From Microbacterium sp. Clip185 (GTDB lineage Bacteria; Actinomycetota; Actinomycetes; Actinomycetales; Microbacteriaceae): 64,000 bases of DNA. The position numbers were made by a program, and so were the translations under genes. How positions within the stretch are numbered: position 1 is the first letter of the stretch; every line of letters begins with the position of its first letter. This document shows, one piece after another, positions 1 to 8,378 of the stretch. A model generated the notes under the pieces. The model worked only from the letters and a program-made list of their open reading frames with translations. It was not told the DNA's origin and searched no databases. The stretch spans positions 248,001 to 312,000 of the forward strand of contig NZ_CP117996.1 of the NCBI RefSeq assembly GCF_028743715.1. Reading direction: 5' to 3'.

Positions 1-1
1 G

Positions 2-490
2 ATCGATCTGCGCGGCAACCGTGGGGGCAACATGTACCCGATGCTCTCGGGGATCGCCGCGCTGCTTCCCGATGGCGTGGCGCTGTCCTTCGTCGATCGG
101 GGCGGCAATGCGACGGCCGTCACGATCGAATCGCGCGGTGCCGCGATCGCCGGCAACGTCATGGTCGACGTCGGGGCGCACGAGAAGCTCGCCGGTAAGC
201 CCATCGCCGTTCTCCAGGACGAGTGGACCGCGTCCAGCGGGGAGGCCGTGCTCGCATCCTTCCGCGGCGTGGAGGGCGCCCGTACGTTCGGGGCCGACAG
301 CGCGGGCTACACCTCCGCGAACGTGAGCCACACGCTGTTCGACGGTGCGACGATCGTGCTCACCGAGAGCCTGTATGTCGACCGCACCGGCCGGAACTAC
401 GAAGAGGGCCCCATCGCGCCGGATCAGAGCTCTGCCCGGGCCGACGCGGATGCGCGCGCGTGGCTCGGCGAGCAGGGTTGCTCCAGCTGA
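2..490 (+). CDS. S41 family (C-terminal processing) peptidase, 3' fragment
   Basis: The reading frame is already open at the window edge, so only the last 162 residues are present. The fragment opens with IDLRGNRGGN, the substrate-binding strand of the TSPc/S41 serine peptidase domain. About 70 residues on it has DEWTASSGEA, where S41 peptidases carry the nucleophilic serine, followed by the usual conserved block on target expansion (FGADSAGYTS). The family cleaves exported or misfolded proteins at their C-termini; tail and substrate are unknown here. The N-terminal part (signal peptide, PDZ if any) is upstream of the window. The family call is firm, the exact role is not. Confidence 0.85.
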   Translation: MDLRGNRGGNMYPMLSGIAALLPDGVALSFVDRGGNATAVTIESRGAAIAGNVMVDVGAHEKLAGKPIAVLQDEWTASSGEAVLASFRGVEGARTFGADSAGYTSANVSHTLFDGATIVLTESLYVDRTGRNYEEGPIAPDQSSARADADARAWLGEQGCSS

Positions 491-502
491 ACGCGCAGCG
501 GC

Positions 503-1057
503 TCACGCTTTGCGGGAGCCGCCCGCATCCGCCAGCCAGGACTCGTTGTCGAGGCTCTGCAGCACCCGCATCTCCTCGAGCATCTTGCGCAGCAGGGCAT
601 TGAGTCGGGTGACCTCGCCCGGCGTCATGTGGGCCAGGATGATCTCCTGCCCGCGGAGGGAGATCGGCAGCATGTCGTCGTGCATGGCGGCTCCTGCCGC
701 CGTCAGGTACATCGGCCGCGACCCGCGGGCGCCCTCCGCGAGCACGACGAGACCTCGCTCGACGAGGGTCGTCACGCTCTTGGAGACGATCGCCTTGTTG
801 ACCACCAGGAACTCCGAGATCTCCGAGGCGGAGAAGCCCGGGTTCATGGCCAGTGCGGAGATGACGCGCCACTCATTGGTGCCCAGATCGAACTGGCGGC
901 GCAGCTCGTGGGACTCGCGCCAGACCAGCGCGTTGGAGAGCAGGGCCAGCAGCCTCGGCGTGAAGGCGTCCGGATCGATGTGGTCGGCCAGCGGCTCGAC
1001 GACCGCCTCGGCGGGGGGCTTCACGCCGTGTGCGTGTCGAGTGCGATCTGTCGCCAT
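503..1057 (-). CDS. MarR family transcriptional regulator
   Basis: The protein has 184 residues with a winged helix-turn-helix of MarR type in the middle: NEWRVISALAMNPGFSASEI and SEFLVVNKAIVSKSVTTLVE, then the wing EGARGSRPMYLTAAG. The start was placed at the ATG after GGAGAGG; longer readings run back through the hairpin and the neighbouring gene. It lies downstream of the aldehyde dehydrogenase on the same strand, separated by a strong hairpin. It is a reasonable candidate to bind the palindrome in the aldehyde dehydrogenase/transketolase divergent promoter. The ligand is unknown. MarR proteins usually repress and are released by small, often aromatic or aldehyde-like, molecules. Confidence 0.85.
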   Translation of the reverse strand: MATDRTRHAHGVKPPAEAVVEPLADHIDPDAFTPRLLALLSNALVWRESHELRRQFDLGTNEWRVISALAMNPGFSASEISEFLVVNKAIVSKSVTTLVERGLVVLAEGARGSRPMYLTAAGAAMHDDMLPISLRGQEIILAHMTPGEVTRLNALLRKMLEEMRVLQSLDNESWLADAGGSRKA

Positions 1058-1098
1058 GGAATTCCTCTCCGGGAGTCGGATGCGGCGTCCGCCGCTGC

Positions 1099-1135
1099 AC
1101 GACGCGGGCCGGGAGACGGCCCCGGCCCGCGTCGT
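1099..1135 (-). terminator. Perfect 15-bp stem-loop after the aldehyde dehydrogenase
   Basis: ACGACGCGGGCCGGG and CCCGGCCCGCGTCGT pair perfectly around a 7-base loop, five bases after the aldehyde dehydrogenase stop codon. There is no T-tract, as is common for terminators in GC-rich actinobacteria. It probably ends or thins out transcription before the marR gene. Confidence 0.7.
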
Positions 1136-1140
1136 GGTGA

Positions 1141-2643
1141 TCAGTGCGCCATCGCCGCCAGGGCTTCCGGGTCGATCGTGGCGATCGACCGGGTGTCCTG
1201 GAAGGCGCGCACGCCCTCGATGCCCTGCTCGCGACCGAATCCGGACTGCTTCATGCCGCCGAAGGGCGCGCGCAGGTCGAGGCGTGTGGCGCCGTGGTCG
1301 TTGACCCACACGTAGCCGCAGACCAGCTGCGATCCCACGCGCTGCGCGGACTCGGGCGACGCGGTCCACACCGAGCCGCACAGGCCGCCCCAGGTGTCGT
1401 TCGCGAGGGCGACCGCTTCCTCCTCGGAGTCGAACGGGATGATCGGGATGACGGGGCCGAACTGCTCCTGCGTCACCACGCGCAGCGACGGGTCGGGGTC
1501 GACGACGATCGCCGGACGCAGGAAGTTGCCGCCTGCCAGTTCGCCCCCCGGCAAGGTGCCGTATTCGCGCACGTCGGCGCCGGCATCCTTCGCCTCCTGG
1601 ATGATCTCCTGGACGAACGCTTTCTGCGCCGGCTGATGCAGCGGCCCCATGGTCGTGCCTTCGTCGAGCCCGTACCCGATAACGACCTTCTCGAGGCGTG
1701 CTTCGAGTCCCGCCACCACCTCATCGAGACGCGACCGGTGCACGAAGACGCGCTTGGCGTTCATGCAGATCTGCCCCGTGGTGTCGTAGATCGCGGCGTA
1801 GAGACGGTCGAGGTGCGTGTCGTCGAGAATTGCGTCCTCGAGGAACACGGCCGCGTCGTTGCCACCGAGCTCGAGCGTGACGCGGGTGAGGGTCTGCGCG
1901 GCCATCTGCATGATGCGCTTGCCGCCGTTGACGCTGCCCGTGAAGCAGACCTTCGCGACGTCGGGGCTCTGGATGAGCTCAGCCATGTTCTCGTCGCGGC
2001 CCGTGACCACGTTGAGCACGCCCGGCGGCAGCTTCTCGGCGATGCGCTGCACCACGCGGGTCGTCGCCAACGGCGCGGAGGGCGGCGGCTTCACGATCGC
2101 GGTGTTGCCCGCGAGCAGCGCGTGAGGCAGGGCTGCGCCGAGGATGGCGATCGGCCAGTTGAAGGGCACGATGATCGTCACGACACCGAGCGGCTGGTAC
2201 GCCACCTCGGTCGTGACCGGGATCGCGCCGGGGATCACGGGGAGGGTGTGTCCCTTCTCGACCTCGTCCTTGAGCATGAGGGCGAGGTTCCATCGGATCT
2301 CGAAGACGAGAGCATCCACCCATCCCTCGAAGCGGATCTTGCCGTTCTCCTGCGACAGGACGGCGGCGTCCGTGTCGCGCTCGTCGGCGATGCCGGCGAT
2401 GGCGGCGGCCATCGCCTCTGCGCGCTCGGCCGCCGACAGTGCGCTCCACGACCCGAAGGCAGCGGATGCGGCGGCGACCGCATCCGCGACATCTGCGGGC
2501 GAGGCTGCCGCAGCCTCGCCGACGATGACTCCGGGCTTGCCCGGATCGGCGATCTGTAGAACGTCATCGGTGAAGCGCTCCGCGCCTCCGATGTAGAGCC
2601 CTGTCCGCACTCCGGCGGACGTCTGGGCGATCGAACTCGACAT
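1141..2643 (-). CDS. NAD(P)-dependent aldehyde dehydrogenase
   Basis: This 500-residue member of the aldehyde dehydrogenase superfamily oxidises an aldehyde to a carboxylic acid in the cytoplasm. The catalytic set is complete: Asn162 in VPFNWP, the general base Glu258 in LELGGND, and the nucleophile Cys293 in GQICMN. The FTGS coenzyme loop lies near residue 234. The start is the ATG after AGAGAGG; an upstream ATG 51 bases earlier has no ribosome binding site. It diverges from the transketolase operon across a palindromic promoter region, so it probably oxidises an aldehyde made by that pathway. The substrate cannot be read from the sequence. Confidence 0.88.
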   Translation of the reverse strand: MSSSIAQTSAGVRTGLYIGGAERFTDDVLQIADPGKPGVIVGEAAAASPADVADAVAAASAAFGSWSALSAAERAEAMAAAIAGIADERDTDAAVLSQENGKIRFEGWVDALVFEIRWNLALMLKDEVEKGHTLPVIPGAIPVTTEVAYQPLGVVTIIVPFNWPIAILGAALPHALLAGNTAIVKPPPSAPLATTRVVQRIAEKLPPGVLNVVTGRDENMAELIQSPDVAKVCFTGSVNGGKRIMQMAAQTLTRVTLELGGNDAAVFLEDAILDDTHLDRLYAAIYDTTGQICMNAKRVFVHRSRLDEVVAGLEARLEKVVIGYGLDEGTTMGPLHQPAQKAFVQEIIQEAKDAGADVREYGTLPGGELAGGNFLRPAIVVDPDPSLRVVTQEQFGPVIPIIPFDSEEEAVALANDTWGGLCGSVWTASPESAQRVGSQLVCGYVWVNDHGATRLDLRAPFGGMKQSGFGREQGIEGVRAFQDTRSIATIDPEALAAMAH

Positions 2644-2706
2644 CCCTGCACCTCTCTGTGTCTCGGATATGTGCGGGATCGCGACCGTCGCCACCCCCGC
2701 GGCACG

Positions 2707-2753
2707 AGTTTACGTCCATTCCTGTTTACATGTAAATGAGATCGTGCTACGTT
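2707..2753. promoter_or_regulatory. Divergent promoter pair sharing a 12-bp palindrome
   Basis: TTTACATGTAAA (2725-2736) is a perfect palindrome between the aldehyde dehydrogenase and the transketolase genes. Read rightward, TTTACA is a -35 box with TACGTT (2748-2753) 17 bases on. Read leftward, the other half gives TTTACA with TAAACT (2707-2712) 18 bases on. Both promoters therefore meet in one putative operator. A further half-site TTTACGT lies at 2710-2716. The local MarR or an IclR/GntR-type regulator elsewhere could bind it. Confidence 0.6.
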
Positions 2754-2858
2754 CACCGGGTCGCCCTCCAGAGTCGGATGGCGGCACCCGAAACGACGTC
2801 GATGAAGACGCGATTTCCCGCACATTCGACGTCTCTCTGCCATCGACGAGGAGGCATG

Positions 2859-3734
2859 ATGAGCAGTTCCCCCCTGCAGACGGACGAGCGTCCGAACGTG
2901 GCCGAACTGGAGGATCTGGCGTTCGAACTGCGGCGCAAGCTCCTGCACCTGTGCGGCACCTACGAGGGCGCCGTCCACATCGGCGGAGACCTGTCCTCGG
3001 CGGACATCTTCACCGCTCTCTTCCACTACGGCATGAATGTCGACCCGACCGACATCGCCAACCCCGAGCGCGATCGCTTCGTGCTCAGCAAGGGCCACGC
3101 CGCCGTGTGCATGTACATCGCGATGGCGATGCGCGGCTTCTTCTCCTACGAGGGCATCGTCGACACCTACGGTCAGCTCGACAGCGCCTACGGCATGCAC
3201 CCGTGCAAGGTGCAGCTGCCCGGCGTCGAGGCGTCGACCGGCTCGCTCGGACACGGCCTTCCCCTCGCCGTGGGCATGGCGCTCAGTGCCCGCCACCGCG
3301 GCGACGCCCACCGCGTGTTCACCCTCCTCGGCGACGGCGAGACCGGCGAAGGGTCGGTCTGGGAGGCGGTCATGGCCGCTCGCAGCAACCGCCTCGGCAA
3401 CCTCGTCGCCTTCGTCGACCGCAACCGCCAGCTCATGACGAGCTTCGCCGAGGAGCGCGTCGCCTTCGAGCCCTACCCGGACAAGTGGCGCGCCTTCGGC
3501 TGGAATGTCGTGCACATCGACGGTCACGACATGGCGCAGCTGGTGGAGGCGCTCGACGCGCTGCCCGAGCCCGACACCGAGACGCCCACCGTCATCATCG
3601 CCGAGACCATCAAGGGCAAGGGCGTCGACTTCATGGAGCACAACCTCGCCTGGCACGCCGGATCGCTCGGCGCCGCCGACCTCGAACGCGCCCTCGCGGC
3701 GCTCACCGCCTCGCGTGAGAAGGAGTCCGTCTGA
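2859..3734 (+). CDS. Transketolase, N-terminal (thiamine-binding) subunit
   Basis: This 291-residue protein matches the first half of transketolase. It has GHAAVCMYIAMAM, the HGLPLAVGMAL stretch, and the thiamine diphosphate/metal motif GDGETGEGSVWEA...VDRNRQ. Together with the next gene it would form a heteromeric transketolase that moves a two-carbon ketol unit between sugars. Two ATGs follow GAGGAGG; the second has the better spacing (4 bases) and was chosen. It leads an operon with a zinc dehydrogenase and a ribose-type ABC importer, which points to uptake and breakdown of an unusual sugar. Split transketolases are used, for example, in apiose catabolism. The substrate here is unknown. 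Confidence 0.88.
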   Translation: MSSSPLQTDERPNVAELEDLAFELRRKLLHLCGTYEGAVHIGGDLSSADIFTALFHYGMNVDPTDIANPERDRFVLSKGHAAVCMYIAMAMRGFFSYEGIVDTYGQLDSAYGMHPCKVQLPGVEASTGSLGHGLPLAVGMALSARHRGDAHRVFTLLGDGETGEGSVWEAVMAARSNRLGNLVAFVDRNRQLMTSFAEERVAFEPYPDKWRAFGWNVVHIDGHDMAQLVEALDALPEPDTETPTVIIAETIKGKGVDFMEHNLAWHAGSLGAADLERALAALTASREKESV

Positions 3735-4699
3735 TGCCCGTGACCTTCACTTTCGGAGAGTTCCTCGGAGCGCGATCGGTCATCGGCTCGACGCTCGCAG
3801 AGCTCGGCGCCGAGTACGAGAACCTGTGGGTGCTGACCCCGGACATCGGGGCGACCCTCGTCGAGTTCCGCGACACCTTCCCCGATCGGTTCATCGACGT
3901 CGGTCTCGCCGAGCAGGCGTGCGTCGGCATCGCCGCCGGCCTGGCCTACGACGGCAACATTCCCGTCGTCTCGGGCATGCTGCCCTTCCTCAGCATGCGC
4001 GCGCTCGAGCAGGTGCGCACCGACGTCTGCTACCCCAACCTCCCGGTCAAGATCATCGGCACGCACGGCGGACTCGTCGGCAACGGCGGATCGACGCACT
4101 ACGCGGTCGAGGACCTCGCGCTCATGTGCGCCCTGACGAACATGACGGTCACCTCGATCGGCGACCCGCTCATGGTCGGCGAGATCATCCGGCAGTCCAT
4201 GACGATGCAGGGACCCATCTACATCCGTCTCGCCGTCGGCAAGAAGGACAAGGTTCTCTACGAGCCCGGCCAGCACGAGGTGCGCATCGGTAAGGGCATC
4301 GTGGCACGCGAGGGCACCGACGCGACGATCTTCACGCACGGCACGACCGTCGCCCAGGCGCTGGATGCGGCGGACGAGCTGGCTGCAGACGGTCGCTCCG
4401 TACGCGTGGTCGACATGTTCACGCTGAAGCCGATCGATGAGGAGCTCATCGTGCGCTGCGCGGCCGAGACCGGCGGGCGCTTCGTGGTGCTCGAGGATCA
4501 CCTGGCCTACGGCGGCCTCGCCACCCGTGTCGCTGACGTCGTGGCCGACCGCGGCATCCGTCTGACGGCGTTCGAGCGACTCGGGATCCCGCAGGTCTAC
4601 GCCGGCTTCGGTGAGGACGAGCAGTTGCGCGACAAGCACGGCTACGGGCTGTCGGCGACGACCGCGGCGCTGCGTCGCGTGATCGCGGCCGAGGGGTGA
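3734..4699 (+). CDS. Transketolase, C-terminal subunit
   Basis: This 321-residue protein is the second half of a split transketolase: the pyrimidine-binding domain, then the transketolase C-terminal domain. FIDVGLAEQACVGIAAGLA carries the conserved glutamate that activates thiamine diphosphate, and GTHGGLVGNGGSTH is the typical loop. The C-terminal domain begins near residue 195 (IVAREGTDATIF). Its ATG overlaps the stop of the N-terminal subunit by one base (TGATG), so the two are translationally coupled and probably made in equal amounts. No sugar kinase is found nearby, so the acceptor or donor may be phosphorylated elsewhere or not at all. Confidence 0.88.
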   Translation: MPVTFTFGEFLGARSVIGSTLAELGAEYENLWVLTPDIGATLVEFRDTFPDRFIDVGLAEQACVGIAAGLAYDGNIPVVSGMLPFLSMRALEQVRTDVCYPNLPVKIIGTHGGLVGNGGSTHYAVEDLALMCALTNMTVTSIGDPLMVGEIIRQSMTMQGPIYIRLAVGKKDKVLYEPGQHEVRIGKGIVAREGTDATIFTHGTTVAQALDAADELAADGRSVRVVDMFTLKPIDEELIVRCAAETGGRFVVLEDHLAYGGLATRVADVVADRGIRLTAFERLGIPQVYAGFGEDEQLRDKHGYGLSATTAALRRVIAAEG

Positions 4700-4707
4700 G
4701 CCGGACC

Positions 4708-5778
4708 ATGCGTACCGTCGCCGTCACGCGCATCGGCAACCTGCGCGATCCTGACGAGGCCGCCCGCGGTCGCATCGGCGTCGTCGACATGCCGCAGCCC
4801 GAGCTGGGCCCCGAGGATGTCCGCATCCGTGTCGCCTACGCCGCCATCTGCGGGTCCGACCCGCACCTGGCCGAGGGTTTCTTCGGCACGGATGTGCCGA
4901 TCGGACTCGGGCACGAGGTCTCCGGCGTCATCGAGGCGCTGGGCGAGCGCGCCGGGCGGGGCGGCCTGCGCGTCGGCGACCGGGTCGCCGGCAACTTCCT
5001 CCGCTTCTGCGGATCGTGCCGCCCGTGTCAGGACGGACGCCAGCAGTTCTGCGAGCACATCCAGGACTACAACCGCCCCGGCATGGCCGAGACGGTCACC
5101 TGGCATGAGTCCCAGGTCTACCGCCTGCCCGACAGCGTGAGCCTGCTCGAGGGATGCCTGCTGGAGCCGACCTCCGTGGCCGTGCGCATCGCCGACAAGA
5201 CCCGCATCCGCGTCGGTGACCGTGTGGCCGTCTGCGGAGGAGGGCCGATCGGGCAGCTCACGGTGCAGGTCATGGCACGCTACGGCGCGACCGCGCTCAC
5301 GATGATCGAGCCCATCGCCGACCGGCGGGGGATGGCCAGACGTCACGGCGCGCAGTACACGATCGACCCCACGAGCGAGAATCAGGCCGCGATCGCCGAC
5401 GAATTGACCGAGGGTCGCGGCTATGACGTCGTCATCGACGCCTCGGGATCGACACGGGCGACCCGTGGACTGCTCGACCTGGCCGCCAAGGGCGGCACGG
5501 TGATCTACGGCGCGATGTACCCGAGCGACTACGAGCTGCCGCTGAACATCTCGGATTACCTGTATCTGAAGGAGCTCACGCTCACGGGCGTCTTCGTCTC
5601 GCCGTATGCGTTCCCCCGTGCGCTCAATCTGTTGCCGCACCTCGACCTGGCCGAGTTCACCCAGGCCGTCTTCCCCCTCGAGCAGGCCGCGGAGGCCTTC
5701 GAGACGCACCTCACCGGGCGCTATCCGAAGGTGATCATCGCCTGCAACGACGAGGCCCGGCTCGGAGGATTGTCATGA
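4708..5778 (+). CDS. Zinc-dependent medium-chain alcohol (polyol) dehydrogenase
   Basis: This MDR-family dehydrogenase of 356 residues oxidises an alcohol or polyol with NAD(P). AAICGSDPH holds the catalytic zinc cysteine, and GLGHEVSG holds a further zinc ligand and its glutamate. CGSCRPCQDGRQQFCE gives the four cysteines of the structural zinc. The cofactor loop is CGGGPIGQL near residue 175. I chose the ATG at 4708, 11 bases after GAGGGG; a GTG at 4696 overlapping the previous stop is possible. The profile resembles sorbitol and threonine dehydrogenases. Its place between transketolase and importer genes suggests it oxidises the imported sugar or polyol. Confidence 0.85.
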   Translation: MRTVAVTRIGNLRDPDEAARGRIGVVDMPQPELGPEDVRIRVAYAAICGSDPHLAEGFFGTDVPIGLGHEVSGVIEALGERAGRGGLRVGDRVAGNFLRFCGSCRPCQDGRQQFCEHIQDYNRPGMAETVTWHESQVYRLPDSVSLLEGCLLEPTSVAVRIADKTRIRVGDRVAVCGGGPIGQLTVQVMARYGATALTMIEPIADRRGMARRHGAQYTIDPTSENQAAIADELTEGRGYDVVIDASGSTRATRGLLDLAAKGGTVIYGAMYPSDYELPLNISDYLYLKELTLTGVFVSPYAFPRALNLLPHLDLAEFTQAVFPLEQAAEAFETHLTGRYPKVIIACNDEARLGGLS

Positions 5779-7304
5779 CCACCGCATTGGAACGGGAGGC
5801 GGCGCCGGTGGAGACCGCCCCCGCGCTCGAGGCCCGCGACATCGTCAAGCGCTTCGATGGGGTGCACGCCCTGAAGGGTGCCCGGCTGTCCGTGCTCCCC
5901 GGCGAGATCCACGCCCTGCTCGGCGAGAACGGTGCGGGCAAGTCCACGCTGATCAAGGTGGTGACGGGGCTGTACGCCCCCGACGGCGGCACCATCCTGC
6001 GCTCGGGCCAGGAGGTCGAGTTCCAGAGCGTGCGCACCGCCCGCGGCGAGGGGATCGTCGCGCTCTACCAGGAGCTGTCGATCATTCCGTCGCTGACGGT
6101 GGCCGAGAACATCCTGTTGGGCGAGCAGACGCCGCGCCGCGGGGGCGTCGTCAACTGGCGCGAGCTGCGGCGGCGGGCGAAGGAGCAGCTGGACAGCATC
6201 AATCAGCGCATCCCGCTGAGTAAGCTCGCCGGCGACCTCTCTCCCGTGCAGCAGACCATGGTGGCGTTCGCCCGCGCCCTCGCGACCGACGCGCGGGTGC
6301 TCATCCTGGACGAACCGACCGCGTCGCTCACGGACACCGAGATCACCGACCTCTTCGCGGTGCTGCGATCCCTGCGCGAGCGGGGTGTCGCCATCGTCTA
6401 CGTCTCGCACCGCCTCGAGGAGGTCTTCGAGCTCTGCGACCGGCTGACGATCATGCGCAACGGCGAGACCATCATCACGAAGGATGTGGCCGACTCGCAC
6501 ATCGACGAGGTCATCTCCCTCATGGTCGGCCGTGAGGCGGGTCAGCTCTATCCCGAACGGGGCTCGGGCGGCGGAGACGTCGTGCTGCGCGTCGAGGGTC
6601 TGACCGGTCGTCGCGTGCAGGACGTGTCGTTCGAGGTGCGTGCCGGCGAGGTCCTCGGCATCGGCGGGCTCGCCGGCGCCGGGCGCAGCGAGCTGCTGCG
6701 CATCCTCGCCGGGGCGCAGAAGCACCAGGCCGGCACGATCACGGTGGGGGGCAAGACCCTGCCGCGCTCGCCGGGAGTGGGGCGTGCGCTCGCCGCGGGC
6801 ATCGCGCTCGTCCCGGAGGAGCGTCGCAGCCAGGGCGTGATCCTGGGCGCGTCGATCCAGGACAACATCACGATCGCGAACCTCTCCTCGGTGAGCTCGG
6901 TCGGCGTCGTCTCGCAGGCGCGCATCGCCGACATCGCCCGGCGCGGGATGTCGGACCTGCAGATCAAGGCCCGCAGCCCCCGCCAGAGCGTCGGCGAGCT
7001 GTCGGGCGGAAATCAGCAGAAGGTCGTGCTCGCCAAGATGCTCGAGCGTCAGCCCGCCGTCCTGCTCATGGACGAGCCCACCCGCGGCATCGATGTCGGC
7101 ACCAAGGCCGAGATCTACCGCCTCATCCGCCGCCTGGCGGCGACCGGCACCGCCGTGATCGCCGTCAGCTCCGAACTCCCCGAGCTCATCGGCATGAGCG
7201 ACCGCGTCGTCATCATGCACGAGGGGCGCATCTCCGGACAGGTCGCCGCGGCGGAGGCCGACGACGAACTGCTCCTCTCCTACTGCTACGGAAAGTCAGA
7301 GTGA
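5775..7304 (+). CDS. Sugar ABC transporter ATPase (RbsA/XylG type, two ATPase domains)
   Basis: This 509-residue protein has two fused nucleotide-binding domains, as in RbsA, XylG and MglA. The first has Walker A GENGAGKST, Walker B VLILDEPTASL and a signature degraded to LSPVQQ. The second has an altered Walker A GLAGAGRSE, the canonical signature LSGGNQQ and LLMDEPTRGID. Such asymmetric pairs are normal in the family. It energises import of a monosaccharide or polyol through the permease that follows. The ATG overlaps the dehydrogenase stop (ATGA). Confidence 0.93.
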   Translation: MTTALEREAAPVETAPALEARDIVKRFDGVHALKGARLSVLPGEIHALLGENGAGKSTLIKVVTGLYAPDGGTILRSGQEVEFQSVRTARGEGIVALYQELSIIPSLTVAENILLGEQTPRRGGVVNWRELRRRAKEQLDSINQRIPLSKLAGDLSPVQQTMVAFARALATDARVLILDEPTASLTDTEITDLFAVLRSLRERGVAIVYVSHRLEEVFELCDRLTIMRNGETIITKDVADSHIDEVISLMVGREAGQLYPERGSGGGDVVLRVEGLTGRRVQDVSFEVRAGEVLGIGGLAGAGRSELLRILAGAQKHQAGTITVGGKTLPRSPGVGRALAAGIALVPEERRSQGVILGASIQDNITIANLSSVSSVGVVSQARIADIARRGMSDLQIKARSPRQSVGELSGGNQQKVVLAKMLERQPAVLLMDEPTRGIDVGTKAEIYRLIRRLAATGTAVIAVSSELPELIGMSDRVVIMHEGRISGQVAAAEADDELLLSYCYGKSE

Positions 7305-7305
7305 C

Positions 7306-8298
7306 ATGGCCACCACCACGGATCCCACGCTCACCACGCGCAGCATCGTGACCGCGCGCGCCGAGTCGTTCGGGCGCATCTTCCTCCACGGCGGCACCGT
7401 CGTCGCCCTCATCGTGCTCGTCATCTTCTTCTTCGCGATGCGTCCCGATGTGTTCCTGACCTTCACCAACGTGAAGAACATCCTGTACCAGGTCTCGATC
7501 CTCGCGATCATCGCCGGGGCACAGACGATCGTCATGGTCGTCGGCGACTTCGATCTGTCGGTGGGTGCCACCTCGGCGCTCGCCGGTGCGGTTGCGGCAT
7601 CCATGATGATCAACGGCGTCCCCGTGACCGTCGCGGTCGCCGTCGCCATCCTGGTCGGTCTGCTCGTCGGACTCGTCAACGGGTTGCTGATCGCCTACGT
7701 GAACCTCTCCGCCTTCGTGGCGACGCTCGCGACGATGACATCCGTGGTGGGTCTGGCTTACCTCGTCACAGCGGGGACGACGCTGTTCAACCTGCCGCCG
7801 GAGTTCAACGCCATGGGGCAGGGGAAGCTGTTCGAGATCCCGATCCCGGTGTACATCGCCATCGTCATCTCGCTGCTGCTGTGGTTCGTGCTGCGCTTCA
7901 CCACGATGGGTCGGCGCTGGTACGCGACCGGCGGCAATGTCGAGGTCTCGCGCCTGTCCGGCATCAACGTCCGTCGGGCCCGGCTCATCGCGTTCACGGC
8001 CGCCGGGGCGATCTCGGCGCTCGGCGGAGTGCTGCTGGCGGCGCGCCTCGGCAGTGCGAGCGCGGTGCAGGGCAGCGACAACATGATGTTCTCCGTCGCC
8101 GCCGTCTTCCTCGGCATGACGGTCGTCCGCTCGGGAGCCGCGAACCTCGGCGGCACCATGGTCGGCGTCGCGATCATCGGCGTCATGAGCAACGGTCTGA
8201 ACATCCTGGGCGTCAACGCCTACGTGCAGCAGGTCGTCACGGGCCTCATCATCATCGCCGCGGTGACGCTGTCGTCGCTGCGGCACCGCGAGCGCTGA
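7306..8298 (+). CDS. Sugar ABC transporter permease (RbsC/AraH type)
   Basis: This 330-residue integral membrane protein has about eight to ten hydrophobic helices and belongs to the ribose-type permease family. Typical landmarks are GDFDLSVGATSALAG near residue 82 and the loop GGNVEVSRLSGINVRR near residue 211, which contacts the ATPase. It starts one base after the ATPase stop. With the ATPase and the lipoprotein that follows it forms a complete importer (family CUT2), which usually takes in pentoses, branched sugars, polyols or autoinducer-like compounds. Confidence 0.93.
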   Translation: MATTTDPTLTTRSIVTARAESFGRIFLHGGTVVALIVLVIFFFAMRPDVFLTFTNVKNILYQVSILAIIAGAQTIVMVVGDFDLSVGATSALAGAVAASMMINGVPVTVAVAVAILVGLLVGLVNGLLIAYVNLSAFVATLATMTSVVGLAYLVTAGTTLFNLPPEFNAMGQGKLFEIPIPVYIAIVISLLLWFVLRFTTMGRRWYATGGNVEVSRLSGINVRRARLIAFTAAGAISALGGVLLAARLGSASAVQGSDNMMFSVAAVFLGMTVVRSGAANLGGTMVGVAIIGVMSNGLNILGVNAYVQQVVTGLIIIAAVTLSSLRHRER

Positions 8299-8378
8299 CG
8301 CTCCGCATCCGCTTTCCCGAAGCGGTCGACCCAACGACCGTGCACCACCACTACGCCACGAACACAAAGGAGTAACAC

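Noticed and set aside
8309-8325. Terminator between sugar permease and binding protein
   Set aside because: The stem is only 6 bp (CCGCTT/AAGCGG), too weak to call beside the strong hairpins elsewhere.
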